A stretch of 64,000 nt of DNA from contig LT009757.1 of assembly GCA_900012615.1 (NCBI GenBank), positions 1,937,807-2,001,806 on the forward strand, in the 5' to 3' direction. Positions 1 through 10,467 of the stretch are shown piece after piece. The notes beneath the pieces are model-generated. The model made no database searches and was not told the DNA's origin. It was given only the letters and a program-made list of their open reading frames with translations. Each line of letters opens with the position of its first letter. The first letter of the stretch is position 1. The position numbers and the translations under genes are program-made. Source of the DNA: Agrobacterium genomosp. 13 str. CFBP 6927. GTDB taxonomy: Bacteria; Pseudomonadota; Alphaproteobacteria; Rhizobiales; Rhizobiaceae.

Positions 1-79
1 CCCGGCGGGGAGAAGAAACCAGCCGCAACGTCTTCACAGGAACCACGCCCAATTCATGATCCCGGCTTTCGGCAAAATA

Positions 80-95
80 TGAGGTACGTACATCA
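80..95. promoter_or_regulatory. Candidate operator of the LacI-type regulator
   Basis: A near-perfect palindrome, TGAgGTACGTACaTCA, centred on GTACGTAC, lies about 60 bases before the regulator start at 151. LacI-family proteins bind palindromes with a central CG or similar, and often control their own gene. The site is seen in the sequence; its use as an operator is inferred. Bases 1-79 hold no recognisable gene. Confidence 0.35.
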
Positions 96-150
96 TTTTT
101 CGGTTTACCTCGCCCTCAAAGCTGGATATTCAAAGGCGAGGGGAGGAACC

Positions 151-1173
151 ATGAAGCCGACAGTTCACGACATCGCCGAGAGGGCGGGCGTCAGCCTCGC
201 CACCATAGACCGGGTGCTGAACATGCGCCCCGGCGTGCATGCGGCCACCCGTGCGCGCGTGGAGGCGGCGATTGCAGAGCTTGGTTATGTGCGCGATATC
301 GCCGCTGCCAATCTGGCCAAGGGCCGCAACTATTCGCTGGTCTTCATCCTGCCCGGCAACGACAATTCCTTCATGGCGACGCTGCGGGCCGAGGTACGGG
401 CCGCAGCCAGCCGCGCCCATCTGGAACGCACGGCAATCCGCATCATCGAGGTGCCGCCCTTCAATGCTGCGGCGCTGACCGAAGCGCTGGAGGTTGCGCG
501 GCGGGAAAAACCGTCGGGCGTCGCTTTCGTCGCCACTGATTCAGAAGATGTGGCCGAAGCGGCAGACCGGCTGGCGGATGACGGCATCGCCAGCGTCACG
601 CTGGTTTCCGATCTGTCCGGCTCGCGGCGCGACCATTATGCCGGTGTGGACAATGTCGCGGCGGGCCGCACGGCGGCGAGCCTCATGGGGCGGTTCCTCT
701 CCGGGCGTGGCGGCGATATCGCCGTTGTTGCCGGCTCCATGCTGGTGCGAGACCATCGTGAGCGTCTGGAAGGTTTTCGCACCGTCATCGAGTCGGAATT
801 TCCGCAATTGCGGCTTCTGCCGGTACTGGAGGGCAAGGATGACCCTGCGGCCGTCGAGGCGCTGGTTGCCGCTGCGCTGGGCAACAACGCGCTATCAGGC
901 ATCTACAGTCTCGGCGCCGGCAATCGCGGCCTCATCCGGGCGCTCAGAGCTGCGGGTGGCGAGAGGCCGCTTTCTGTCATCGCCCATGAATTGACGGAAA
1001 ACACCGCCAATGCACTGCGGGAAGGGGTGCTCGACGCTGTGCTCAACCAGGATGCCGGCCATGAGGTGCGCAGCGCCATCCGCGTGTTGAAGGCGCGCGC
1101 CGATGGCCAGTCCGTCATCGCGGCGCAGGAACGTATCCGTATCGACATATTCCTCAGGGACAATCTACCCTGA
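151..1173 (+). CDS. LacI-family transcriptional regulator, probable xylose regulator
   Basis: This is a DNA-binding sugar-responsive regulator of 340 residues. The N-terminus is a LacI helix-turn-helix (residues about 3-50, VHDIAERAGVSLATIDRVLN) with the hinge region after it. The rest is a type I periplasmic-binding-protein-like sensor that starts near GRNYSLVFILPGNDNSF. The start at 151 is chosen because GGGGAGGAACC lies just in front and the HTH begins at once; an upstream in-frame ATG at 79 would add 24 unlike residues. The gene lies directly before xylB and xylA on the same strand, so a role in xylose control is likely but inferred. A 7-bp inverted repeat (CTCAGGG/CCCTGAG, 1153-1174) spans the stop codon. 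Confidence 0.85.
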   Translation: MKPTVHDIAERAGVSLATIDRVLNMRPGVHAATRARVEAAIAELGYVRDIAAANLAKGRNYSLVFILPGNDNSFMATLRAEVRAAASRAHLERTAIRIIEVPPFNAAALTEALEVARREKPSGVAFVATDSEDVAEAADRLADDGIASVTLVSDLSGSRRDHYAGVDNVAAGRTAASLMGRFLSGRGGDIAVVAGSMLVRDHRERLEGFRTVIESEFPQLRLLPVLEGKDDPAAVEALVAAALGNNALSGIYSLGAGNRGLIRALRAAGGERPLSVIAHELTENTANALREGVLDAVLNQDAGHEVRSAIRVLKARADGQSVIAAQERIRIDIFLRDNLP

Positions 1174-1230
1174 GAGCGCATTTCCAGGAAAAGTGTCCGC
1201 CGGCTTTCCGTCCGGAAACGCGGTGACTCT
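1172..1230. repeat. Short palindromic intergenic repeat
   Basis: The gap between the regulator and xylB carries two small back-to-back palindromes, TTTCCaGGAAA and TTTCCGtcCGGAAA, in a context (GAGCGCATTTCC...) that I recall as a dispersed repeat of Rhizobiales intergenic DNA. A related form may be present at 25251-25285. Family membership is from memory and weak. Confidence 0.4.
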
Positions 1231-1276
1231 TAAAACCGCTGAAAGTGGCGCATGGAGCGCCGGAATGGAGAAATAC

Positions 1277-2731
1277 ATGTATCTCGGTCTCGATCTTGGA
1301 ACATCCGGCATCAAAGCCCTGCTGATGGATGGCGATCAGAAGATCATCGGCTCGGCCAACGGCTCGCTGGATGTTTCGCGCCCGCATCACGGCTGGTCGG
1401 AACAGAACCCGGCCGACTGGATCGCCGCCGCCCAGACTGCGATCGCCGGGCTGAAGCAGAAGTTTCCGAAGGAGCTTGCCGCCGTCAAGGGCATCGGCCT
1501 TTCCGGGCAGATGCATGGCGCGACGCTGATCGATGCGGCCGGCAAGGTGCTGCGTCCCTGCATTCTGTGGAACGATACGCGTTCCTACGCCGAGGCGGCC
1601 GCACTCGATGCCGATCCGCGTTTCCGCAAGATCACCGGCAATATCGTTTTCCCCGGCTTCACCGCTCCGAAACTTGCCTGGGTGGCGAAAAACGAACCTG
1701 AAATCTTCGCGAAAGTGGCCAAGGTATTGTTGCCGAAGGATTATCTGCGGCTGTGGTTGACCGGCGAATATATCTCCGAAATGTCTGATTCCGCCGGAAC
1801 CTCCTGGCTCGACACCGGCGCGCGCAAGTGGTCTGCCGAGCTTCTCTCCGCCACCGGGCTGGATGAAAAACACATGCCGTCGCTGGTGGAAGGCACCGAT
1901 GAGGCGGGCGTTCTGCGGTCTGAACTCGCCTCCGAATGGGGCATTGCGGGCCGGGCCGTGGTTGCCGGTGGTGCTGGCGACAACGCGGCTTCCGCCTGCG
2001 GCATGGGCACTGTGAAGGAAGGCCACGCTTTCGTGTCGCTTGGCACCTCCGGCGTGCTGTTTGCCGCCAACGCTTCCTATCTGCCGAAGCCGGAAAGCGC
2101 CGTTCACGCCTTCTGCCATGCGCTGCCCAACACCTGGCACCAGATGGGCGTCATCCTGTCCGCCACCGATGCGCTCAACTGGTATTCGCGCCTCACCGGC
2201 AAGTCCGCCGCCGACCTGACGGGCGAACTGGGCGAGACGCTTCTGGCCCCGACCGGCGTGACCTTCGCGCCCTATCTTTCCGGTGAGCGCACGCCGCATA
2301 ATGACGCCGCCATTCGCGGCTCCTTCATCGGCCTTTCCCATGAAAGCGACCGCAAGGCGCTGACCCAGGCGGTGCTGGAAGGGGTTACCTTCGCCATCCG
2401 CGACAATCTCGAAGCGCTGAAATCGGCCGGCACCACCATTTCCCGCGTCACCGCCATCGGCGGCGGCTCACGCTCGGCCTATTGGCTGGCCTCGATCGCC
2501 ACATCGCTCGGTGTGCCCGTGGATATTCCGGCGGAGGGCGATTTCGGCGCTGCCTTTGGTGCCGCGCGTCTTGGTCTGATTGCGGCAACCGGGGCCAATC
2601 CGGTCGTGGTCTGCACCCAGCCGCAGACGGCGCGGACCATCGAGCCGGTGGCGGCGCTTGGCGGCGCCTATGAGGAGGCTTACCGGCGGTATCACTCGCT
2701 TTACCCGGCTATTCGGTCGCTCTCGCATTGA
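1277..2731 (+). CDS. xylB: Xylulokinase
   Basis: Xylulokinase phosphorylates D-xylulose with ATP, the second step of xylose use, in the cytoplasm. The 484-residue product is a two-domain FGGY carbohydrate kinase. It opens with the phosphate-binding motif MYLGLDLGTSGIKALL, has LSGQMHGA near residue 76, and carries the catalytic aspartate in GAGDNAAS at residue 235, matching the E. coli enzyme position. Total length is also as expected. The start at 1277 is preferred because GGAG stands about 6 bases upstream; ATG at 1265 is an alternative. It is followed by xylA after a repeat-filled gap, and preceded by a LacI-type regulator. Confidence 0.95.
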   Translation: MYLGLDLGTSGIKALLMDGDQKIIGSANGSLDVSRPHHGWSEQNPADWIAAAQTAIAGLKQKFPKELAAVKGIGLSGQMHGATLIDAAGKVLRPCILWNDTRSYAEAAALDADPRFRKITGNIVFPGFTAPKLAWVAKNEPEIFAKVAKVLLPKDYLRLWLTGEYISEMSDSAGTSWLDTGARKWSAELLSATGLDEKHMPSLVEGTDEAGVLRSELASEWGIAGRAVVAGGAGDNAASACGMGTVKEGHAFVSLGTSGVLFAANASYLPKPESAVHAFCHALPNTWHQMGVILSATDALNWYSRLTGKSAADLTGELGETLLAPTGVTFAPYLSGERTPHNDAAIRGSFIGLSHESDRKALTQAVLEGVTFAIRDNLEALKSAGTTISRVTAIGGGSRSAYWLASIATSLGVPVDIPAEGDFGAAFGAARLGLIAATGANPVVVCTQPQTARTIEPVAALGGAYEEAYRRYHSLYPAIRSLSH

Positions 2732-2750
2732 GACACGGAGTGTGCGGCTT

Positions 2751-2908
2751 CACCCCCTCTACCCTGCCGGGCATCTCCCCCACAAGGGGGGAGATCAGCA
2801 AGATGCTACCTCTCGCTCCATCCGCAGCCTCGCGTGAGTACGGGACGCGGCGGCAAGTCGATCTCCCCCCTTGTGGGGGAGATGTCCGGCAGGACAGAGG
2901 GGGGTAGG
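2751..2908. repeat. Large inverted repeat element (type A)
   Basis: Two arms of about 46 bases face each other between xylB and xylA. The left arm reads CACCCCCTCTACCCTGCCGG then a hairpin of CATCTCCCCCACAAGG type; the right arm is its imperfect reverse complement ending GGACAGAGGGGGGTAGG. About 63 unique bases lie between. The same arms recur at 25346-25583, and in short form at 17995-18036. The layout resembles RIME-type intergenic elements of rhizobia; that name is from memory. Confidence 0.85.
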
Positions 2909-2967
2909 CCACGCGCAATGGCCTTGAAATTTTCGAACACCATCTAAACCAACCAAGGAGGATCCCC

Positions 2968-4278
2968 ATGAGCACAGGTTTTTTCGGCGACATAACCAAG
3001 ATAAAATATGAAGGCCCCGACAGCACCAATCCGCTGGCGTTTCGCCACTACAATCCCGATGAGATTGTCGCGGGCAAGCGCATGGAGGATCATCTTCGTT
3101 TCGCGGTGGCCTACTGGCATACCTTCACCTGGCCGGGCGGCGATCCCTTCGGCGGGCAGACGTTTCAGCGTCCCTGGTTCGAAGACACCATGCAGGCCGC
3201 CAAGCTGAAGGCCGATGTCGCTTTCGAATTTTTCTCGCTGCTCGGTTCGCCGTTTTATTGCTTCCACGACGCGGATGTGCGCCCGGAAGGCAAAAACTTC
3301 GCTGAAAACACGAAGAACCTTAACGAGATCGTTGATTATTTTGCCGAAAAGCAGGCTCAGACCGGCGTGAAGCTTCTCTGGGGAACGGCGAACCTCTTCT
3401 CCAACCGCCGTTTCATGTCGGGTGCCGCCACCAATCCGGACCCGGATGTTTTCGCTTTCTCGGCCGCCACGGTGAAAACCTGCCTCGACGCCACCAAGAA
3501 GCTTGGCGGCGCGAATTATGTTCTGTGGGGCGGCCGTGAGGGTTACGAAACCCTGCTCAACACCGATCTTTCCCGCGAGCTGGACCAGATGGGCCGTTTC
3601 CTCAATCTGGTGGTGGAATATAAATACAAGATCGGTTTCGAAGGCACGATCCTGATCGAGCCGAAGCCGCAGGAGCCGACCAAGCACCAGTATGACTATG
3701 ACGTCGCCACCGTTTATGCCTTCCTGCAGAAGAACGGCCTCGAAAAGGAAGTGAAGCTCAATATCGAGCAGGGCCATGCCATCCTTGCCGGCCACTCCTT
3801 CGAGCATGAACTGGCCCTCGCCAATGCCTTCGGCATTTTCGGCTCCATCGACATGAACCGCAACGATTACCAGTCCGGCTGGGATACCGACCAGTTCCCC
3901 AACAATGTGCCGGAAATGGCGCTTGCCTATTACCACGTGCTGGCCGGTGGCGGCTTCAAGAATGGCGGCACCAATTTCGATGCCAAGCTGCGCCGCCAGT
4001 CGCTCGATCCGCAGGACCTGCTGATCGGCCATATCGGCGGCATGGATTGCTGCGCCCGCGGCCTGAAGGCGGCGGCGAAAATGGTCGAGGACGGCGCGCT
4101 GTCCAAGCCGCTTGCGGAACGTTACGCCGGGTGGGACGCCCCCGAGGCCCAGAAGATGCTGCGCGGCGAGCTGAAGCTCGAAGAGATCGCGGCACTGGTG
4201 GAGCGCGAGGATATCAATCCCGAGCCGAAATCCGGTCGTCAGGAATATCTGGAGAACGTGGTCAACCGTTACGTTTGA
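2968..4278 (+). CDS. xylA: Xylose isomerase
   Basis: Xylose isomerase converts D-xylose to D-xylulose with two divalent metal ions, feeding XylB. The product has 436 residues, the length of the class II enzymes of proteobacteria. Visible active-site elements are FHDAD (catalytic His/Asp near residue 100), [30 protein letters not shown] and GGTNFDAK, which hold the metal-binding Glu and Asp residues in the expected order. The start has AAGGAGGATCCCC just upstream. It probably shares a transcript with xylB, but the type A repeat between them could decouple expression. Confidence 0.97.
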   Translation: MSTGFFGDITKIKYEGPDSTNPLAFRHYNPDEIVAGKRMEDHLRFAVAYWHTFTWPGGDPFGGQTFQRPWFEDTMQAAKLKADVAFEFFSLLGSPFYCFHDADVRPEGKNFAENTKNLNEIVDYFAEKQAQTGVKLLWGTANLFSNRRFMSGAATNPDPDVFAFSAATVKTCLDATKKLGGANYVLWGGREGYETLLNTDLSRELDQMGRFLNLVVEYKYKIGFEGTILIEPKPQEPTKHQYDYDVATVYAFLQKNGLEKEVKLNIEQGHAILAGHSFEHELALANAFGIFGSIDMNRNDYQSGWDTDQFPNNVPEMALAYYHVLAGGGFKNGGTNFDAKLRRQSLDPQDLLIGHIGGMDCCARGLKAAAKMVEDGALSKPLAERYAGWDAPEAQKMLRGELKLEEIAALVEREDINPEPKSGRQEYLENVVNRYV

Positions 4279-4302
4279 CCGGGTCCTTGTTTCCAAAAAG
4301 AA

Positions 4303-4325
4303 GGCGGGGGAGCATCTCCCGCTTT
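4303..4325 (+). terminator. Possible terminator after xylA
   Basis: A hairpin, GCGGGGGA-gca-TCTCCCGC with one G-T pair, is followed by a short TTT run 25 bases after the xylA stop. The T tract is short, so this is a weak intrinsic terminator at best. Confidence 0.5.
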
Positions 4326-4362
4326 CGTCGTTTCGGTTTGACGATCCCCGTCACGGCACACG

Positions 4363-4443
4363 CGACGTCATCCTCGGGCTCGACCCGAGGATCCATGGTG
4401 TGCCGAGTTGTGGATCCTCGGGTCAAGCCCGAGGATGACGTCG
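4363..4443. repeat. Double-hairpin intergenic repeat (type B)
   Basis: The sequence CGACGTCATCCTCGGG and its reverse complement CCCGAGGATGACGTCG bound an 81-base inverted repeat. Each arm also folds on itself (CCTCGGGctcgaCCCGAGG). The same unit is seen at 6428-6504, 56634-56717 and, as a single hairpin, 52046-52076. Confidence 0.85.
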
Positions 4444-5004
4444 AGGCCGAGGGTCAAGTTGAGCCTCATCTCTGTCAGGCGCGGACAGTCTCGCTCAGCA
4501 CATCCTTCCTCTCCAGTCACTTGCCGCAAAACATCTCCCCTTCCATCCCCACCCGCCCATTCCGTCGCATCATTCCCCTGCAACCGGAACGGAAGGGCGA
4601 TACGCGCGGCGCCTTTTGCGGACCGGCGGCCGGCATCGACAAGCATGGTTCTGGCAGACCATGTTCCGGAAAGGCATCCCGCCGGGCCAGAGGCGGGCGG
4701 GGCTGAACCGGTAGGTGCCGTGAAAAGGCTGTAACCAAAGGGCCGGCGACGGTCCAAAGATGCGGCCCGGCAATTGCACGACTTTCACCACACTGACTTG
4801 CACCCGCATTTGCCGGGCCATTTCCCTTCTGCCGCCACGGCGGCGCCGTTGTGGCGCCCGTGCATCTAAAGCGCTTTGGATTGACGGCGACGCGCTGCTG
4901 AAACGTTGCAGATTTTGCTCATTCGCTTCTGTACCTATTTCCCCACATGGTCTAAACCGCTGCTGATCTTTTCCCGCTCGATGGATGATGAAAGGGCCTC
5001 TCCG
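4444..5004. other. Non-coding stretch rich in inverted repeats, function unknown
   Basis: About 560 bases between the type B repeat and the beta-glucosidase contain no convincing gene. Short open frames here lack ribosome sites and recognisable content. Several clear inverted repeats stand out: CATGGT-N8-ACCATG (about 4644-4664), CCCGCC-N8-GGCGGG (about 4678-4697), and GGCCCGGCAA (4764-4773) with its exact complement TTGCCGGGCC (4810-4819). The last 100 bases hold the promoter region of the glucosidase. A structured RNA or a decayed mobile element could account for this; I cannot assign a family. Confidence 0.4.
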
Positions 5005-6384
5005 ATGACCGATCCCAAAGCGCTAGCAGCCCGTTTCCCCGGTGATTTCCTGTTCGGAGTCGCAACTGCCTCCTTTCAGATCGAAGGCTCGACCAGGGCA
5101 GACGGTCGCAAGCCCTCGATCTGGGATGCCTTCTGCAACATGCCGGGTCACGTCTTCGAGCGGCACAATGGCGATATAGCCTGCGATCACTATAATCGCT
5201 GGGAGCAGGATCTCGATCTCATCAAGGACATGGGCGTCGAGGCCTATCGTTTTTCCATCGCCTGGCCGCGCATCATTCCGGATGGCTTCGGCCCGATCAA
5301 CGAGAAGGGGCTGGATTTTTACGACCGCCTCGTCGATGGCTGCAAGGCGCGCGGTATCAAGACCTATGCGACACTTTACCATTGGGACCTGCCGCTGACG
5401 CTGATGGGCGATGGCGGCTGGGCCTCGCGTTCCACCGCGCACGCCTTCCAGCGATACGCTAAGACCGTGATGGCCCGTCTGGGCGACCGGCTGGATGCGG
5501 TGGCGACCTTCAACGAGCCCTGGTGCGCGGTCTGGCTCAGCCATCTCTATGGCATTCACGCGCCGGGCGAGCGCAACATGGAGGCAGCCCTTGCCGCCAT
5601 GCATCACATCAATCTCGCCCATGGTTTCGGTGTCGAGGCATCCCGCCATGTGGCGCCAAAGGTGCCGGTGGGGCTGGTGCTCAACGCCCATTCCGTCATT
5701 CCCGCCTCCGACAGCGAGGCCGATCTCAAGGCCGCTGAGCGGGCATTCCAGTTCCACAATGGCGCCTTCTTCGATCCGGTCTTCAAGGGTGAATATCCGG
5801 CCGAGATGATGGAAGCGCTGGGTGGCCGCATGCCGGTGGTGGAGGCGGAAGACCTTTCCATCATCAGCCAGAAGCTCGACTGGTGGGGCCTGAATTATTA
5901 TACGCCGATGCGCGTCGCCGACGACGCTACCGAAGGTGCGGAATTCCCTGCCACCACACCGGCCCCCGCTATCAGCGACGTGAAGACCGATATCGGATGG
6001 GAGGTCTATGCCCCGGCGCTCAAGTCGCTGGTGGAAGACCTCTACAAGCGCTATGAGCTGCCGGATTGCTACATCACCGAAAACGGCGCCTGCTATAATA
6101 TGGGTGTCGAAAATGGCGTGGTGGATGACCAGCCGCGGCTGGATTATTATGCCGAACACCTCGGCATCGTCGCCGATCTGGTGAAGGACGGCTACCCGAT
6201 GCGCGGTTATTTCGCCTGGAGCCTGATGGACAATTTCGAATGGGCCGAGGGATATCGCATGCGCTTCGGCCTCGTGCATGTGGATTATGATACGCAGGTG
6301 CGGACGCTGAAGAACAGCGGCAAATGGTACAGCGCCTTGGCGTCCAGTTTCCCCAAGGGCAATCACGGTTTGGCGAAGGTATAA
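5005..6384 (+). CDS. abg: Beta-glucosidase, glycoside hydrolase family 1
   Basis: This retaining beta-glycosidase hydrolyses cellobiose and other beta-glucosides in the cytoplasm. The 459-residue product matches, from memory, the well-studied Agrobacterium sp. Abg enzyme almost residue for residue. The acid/base glutamate lies in TFNEPW (residue 171) and the nucleophile in ITENGA (residue 359), which equal E170 and E358 of the mature enzyme. There is no signal peptide. The start at 5005 has AAAGGG 8 bases upstream and gives the known N-terminus MTDPKALAARFPGDFLFG; ATG at 4981 is less likely. It lies next to xylose genes, which fits use of plant cell-wall sugars. Confidence 0.96.
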   Translation: MTDPKALAARFPGDFLFGVATASFQIEGSTRADGRKPSIWDAFCNMPGHVFERHNGDIACDHYNRWEQDLDLIKDMGVEAYRFSIAWPRIIPDGFGPINEKGLDFYDRLVDGCKARGIKTYATLYHWDLPLTLMGDGGWASRSTAHAFQRYAKTVMARLGDRLDAVATFNEPWCAVWLSHLYGIHAPGERNMEAALAAMHHINLAHGFGVEASRHVAPKVPVGLVLNAHSVIPASDSEADLKAAERAFQFHNGAFFDPVFKGEYPAEMMEALGGRMPVVEAEDLSIISQKLDWWGLNYYTPMRVADDATEGAEFPATTPAPAISDVKTDIGWEVYAPALKSLVEDLYKRYELPDCYITENGACYNMGVENGVVDDQPRLDYYAEHLGIVADLVKDGYPMRGYFAWSLMDNFEWAEGYRMRFGLVHVDYDTQVRTLKNSGKWYSALASSFPKGNHGLAKV

Positions 6385-6427
6385 ACCGACCAATGGCATG
6401 ATCGCGTGAAAGCACCGATCTCTCGTT

Positions 6428-6504
6428 CGTCATCCTCGGACTTGATCCGAGGATCCATCAATACGAGCCGATCGTGGATCCTCGGGTCAAGCCCGAGGAT
6501 GACG
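6428..6504. repeat. Double-hairpin intergenic repeat (type B)
   Basis: CGTCATCCTCGG...GATCCGAGGATCCA and TGGATCCTCGGG...CCCGAGGATGACG face each other across about 16 bases. This is the same family as 4363-4443. Bases 6505-6686 after it hold no gene that I can support. Confidence 0.85.
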
Positions 6505-6686
6505 GAGAGGCATATTAGAATGTTCTTTCCCCTTATTATCAGTTTTCCAAACTTTTTTATCGGTTACCCCGCGGTGCCTGCTTGCGTCCGCCATCCCGCC
6601 TCCTATGTCAGACGGGCTACGAAGGCGTAGCACCCGTTCTGGCATCCAAGGGGCAGGGCGGGTTGGTCCTCCCAGGGAAAACGAAC

Positions 6687-7316
6687 ATGCTTATCGAAAA
6701 ACTCAACTGGCGTTACGCCACCAAGAAAATGGACCCTTCCAAGACTGTTGCGGAAGACAAGGTCGAGCGCATCGTCGAGGCGGCGCGGCTTGCGCCCACG
6801 TCCAGCGGTCTGCAGCCGTTCGAAGTGATCGTCGTCACCGATCCGGAAGTGCGCGCAAAGATCCGCGAGATCGCCTGGAACCAGGCGCAGGTTACCGAGG
6901 GTTCGCATCTTCTGGTGTTTGCGGCGTGGGATAATTACACCGAAGAGCGCATCAACCACATGTTCGATCTGGTCAATGAGGAACGCGGTATCCGGAATGA
7001 GGGATGGGAATCCTATCGCCAGATGCTGCTCTCTTCCTATCCGCAGCGTGACGAACAGGTGAATTTCGAACATGCCGCCCGCCAGGCCTATATTGGTTTC
7101 GGCATGGCGGTGGCGCAGGCCGCTTTCGAGGGTGTCGATTCCACCCCGATGGAAGGTTTCGATCCGGCAAAGCTGGATGAAATCCTCGGTCTTCGTGAAA
7201 AGGGCCTGCGCTCCGTCACCATCCTGCCGCTCGGATATCGCCAGTCGGAAGGCGACTGGCTGGTGAACCTGAAGAAGGTCCGCCGCCCGATCGAGGAATT
7301 TGCGAGCCGCGTGTGA
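6687..7316 (+). CDS. Nitroreductase-family NAD(P)H-dependent oxidoreductase
   Basis: The 209-residue product belongs to the FMN-dependent nitroreductase family (NfsB/YfkO-like), which reduces nitro groups, quinones or enones with NAD(P)H. The family pattern is visible in RYATKKMD near the N-terminus, LAPTSSGLQPFEVIVV (FMN and substrate site), and YIGFGMAVAQAAFEGVDSTPMEGFD in the second half. Length is typical. The physiological substrate is unknown. The gene stands alone between repeats and the methionine importer, and ends at a good terminator (7342-7382). Confidence 0.85.
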   Translation: MLIEKLNWRYATKKMDPSKTVAEDKVERIVEAARLAPTSSGLQPFEVIVVTDPEVRAKIREIAWNQAQVTEGSHLLVFAAWDNYTEERINHMFDLVNEERGIRNEGWESYRQMLLSSYPQRDEQVNFEHAARQAYIGFGMAVAQAAFEGVDSTPMEGFDPAKLDEILGLREKGLRSVTILPLGYRQSEGDWLVNLKKVRRPIEEFASRV

Positions 7317-7341
7317 TTTCCAAGGCACTCGCAAAGTCTTG

Positions 7342-7382
7342 ACCGCCGCAAGGCCGCAATGACGGCTTTGCGGTAGATTTTT
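7342..7382 (+). terminator. Rho-independent terminator after the nitroreductase gene
   Basis: ACCGC..CAAGGCCG and CGGCTTTGCGGT form a bulged GC-rich stem around CAATGA, followed by AGATTTTT. It begins about 25 bases after the stop codon. Confidence 0.65.
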
Positions 7383-9399
<2,017 letters not shown>

Positions 9400-9452
9400 T
9401 AAAGCCGTTCAAGAACAACAATCCCAAGAATAACAAACCCAAGGAGACACCC

Positions 9453-10232
9453 ATGAAGAAAATCATCCTCGCGGCTTCGCTCGCCGCTCTCTTCACCGCC
9501 GGTCAGGCGCTGGCCGAGACCATCAAGATCGGCGTAACCCCCGCCGAGCACGCGCAGATCATGGAGCAGGTCAAGAAGATCGCGGCGACCAAGGGTCTGG
9601 ACATCGACATCGTCGAATTCTCCGACTATGTCGTGCCGAACCAGGCGCTGAACGATGGCGAACTTCAGGCCAACTCCTTCCAGCATCAGCCTTACCTCGA
9701 TAACCAGATCGCCGACCGCAAGTTCGATCTCGTCAGCGTCGGCACCACCATCACCACCCCGATGGGCGTTTATTCGAAGAAGGTGAAGAACCTTGACGAG
9801 CTGAAGGACGGCGCGACCGTAGGCATTCCGAACGACCCGACCAATGGCGGCCGTGCGCTGCTGGTTCTCGCTTCCAAGGGCGTGCTCAAGGTCAAGGAAG
9901 AAGCCGGCCTGAAGGTGACGCCTGCCGACATCACCGAAAACCCGAAGAACATCCAGATCGTCGAGCTTGATGCTGCCCAGCTGCCGCGCTCGCTTGACGA
10001 CACCGATGCTTCGGTTATCAACACCAACTATGCGACGGCTGCCGGCCTGAACCCGAAGAAGGACGCGATCGCCATCGAAAGCGAAAAGTCCCCTTACGCC
10101 AACATCATCGCCGTCCGCGCGCAGGACAAGGACAAGCCCTGGGTGAAGACGCTGGTGGAATCCTACCACAGCCCGGAAGTGAAGGCCTTCATTCTGGAGA
10201 AGTACAACGGCACGGTCATCCCGTCCTGGTAA
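9453..10232 (+). CDS. metQ: Methionine ABC transporter substrate-binding protein
   Basis: MetQ captures methionine in the periplasm. The 259-residue product has a signal peptide (MKKIILAASLAALFTAG, cleavage likely after QALA) and the NlpA-family body with ANSFQHQPYLD and NDPTNGGRALL. Unlike E. coli MetQ it shows no lipobox cysteine at the cleavage site, so it should be a soluble periplasmic protein. AAGGAGACACCC in front gives a strong ribosome site. It lies 53 bases after metI and ends the operon at a clear terminator. Confidence 0.93.
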   Translation: MKKIILAASLAALFTAGQALAETIKIGVTPAEHAQIMEQVKKIAATKGLDIDIVEFSDYVVPNQALNDGELQANSFQHQPYLDNQIADRKFDLVSVGTTITTPMGVYSKKVKNLDELKDGATVGIPNDPTNGGRALLVLASKGVLKVKEEAGLKVTPADITENPKNIQIVELDAAQLPRSLDDTDASVINTNYATAAGLNPKKDAIAIESEKSPYANIIAVRAQDKDKPWVKTLVESYHSPEVKAFILEKYNGTVIPSW

Positions 10233-10258
10233 TATTGTCGGTTGCGGCAAAAATGACG

Positions 10259-10287
10259 ACCTCTCCCGGTTACGGGGGAGGTTTTTT
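10259..10287 (+). terminator. Rho-independent terminator of the metNIQ operon
   Basis: A 10-bp stem ACCTCTCCCG-gtta-CGGGGGAGGT with one G-T pair runs into TTTTTT. It lies 27 bases after the metQ stop. Confidence 0.88.
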
Positions 10288-10467
10288 GTTTTTGGGCCCG
10301 TGTGCAACCACGTTTTCTGAAAACCCCCCATGATTTCGGGGAAGGATTTTTCAGGTTTTTACCCTGACTGTCGTTTTATACCCGTTGTTTTTTGGGGCTG
10401 CGTCACAATCCGGTTTAACGGCTTCTGAATGTTTCCTTCGCAAGATGATGCTTTCGAAGGGGATTTT

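Noticed and set aside
4368-4757. Short open frames on both strands between xylA and the beta-glucosidase
   Set aside because: They cross a hairpin repeat, lack ribosome sites and have no recognisable content.
4560-4830. Cobalamin riboswitch or group II intron after xylA
   Set aside because: Only isolated similar words were seen, not the ordered conserved core, so it is left as unassigned structured DNA.
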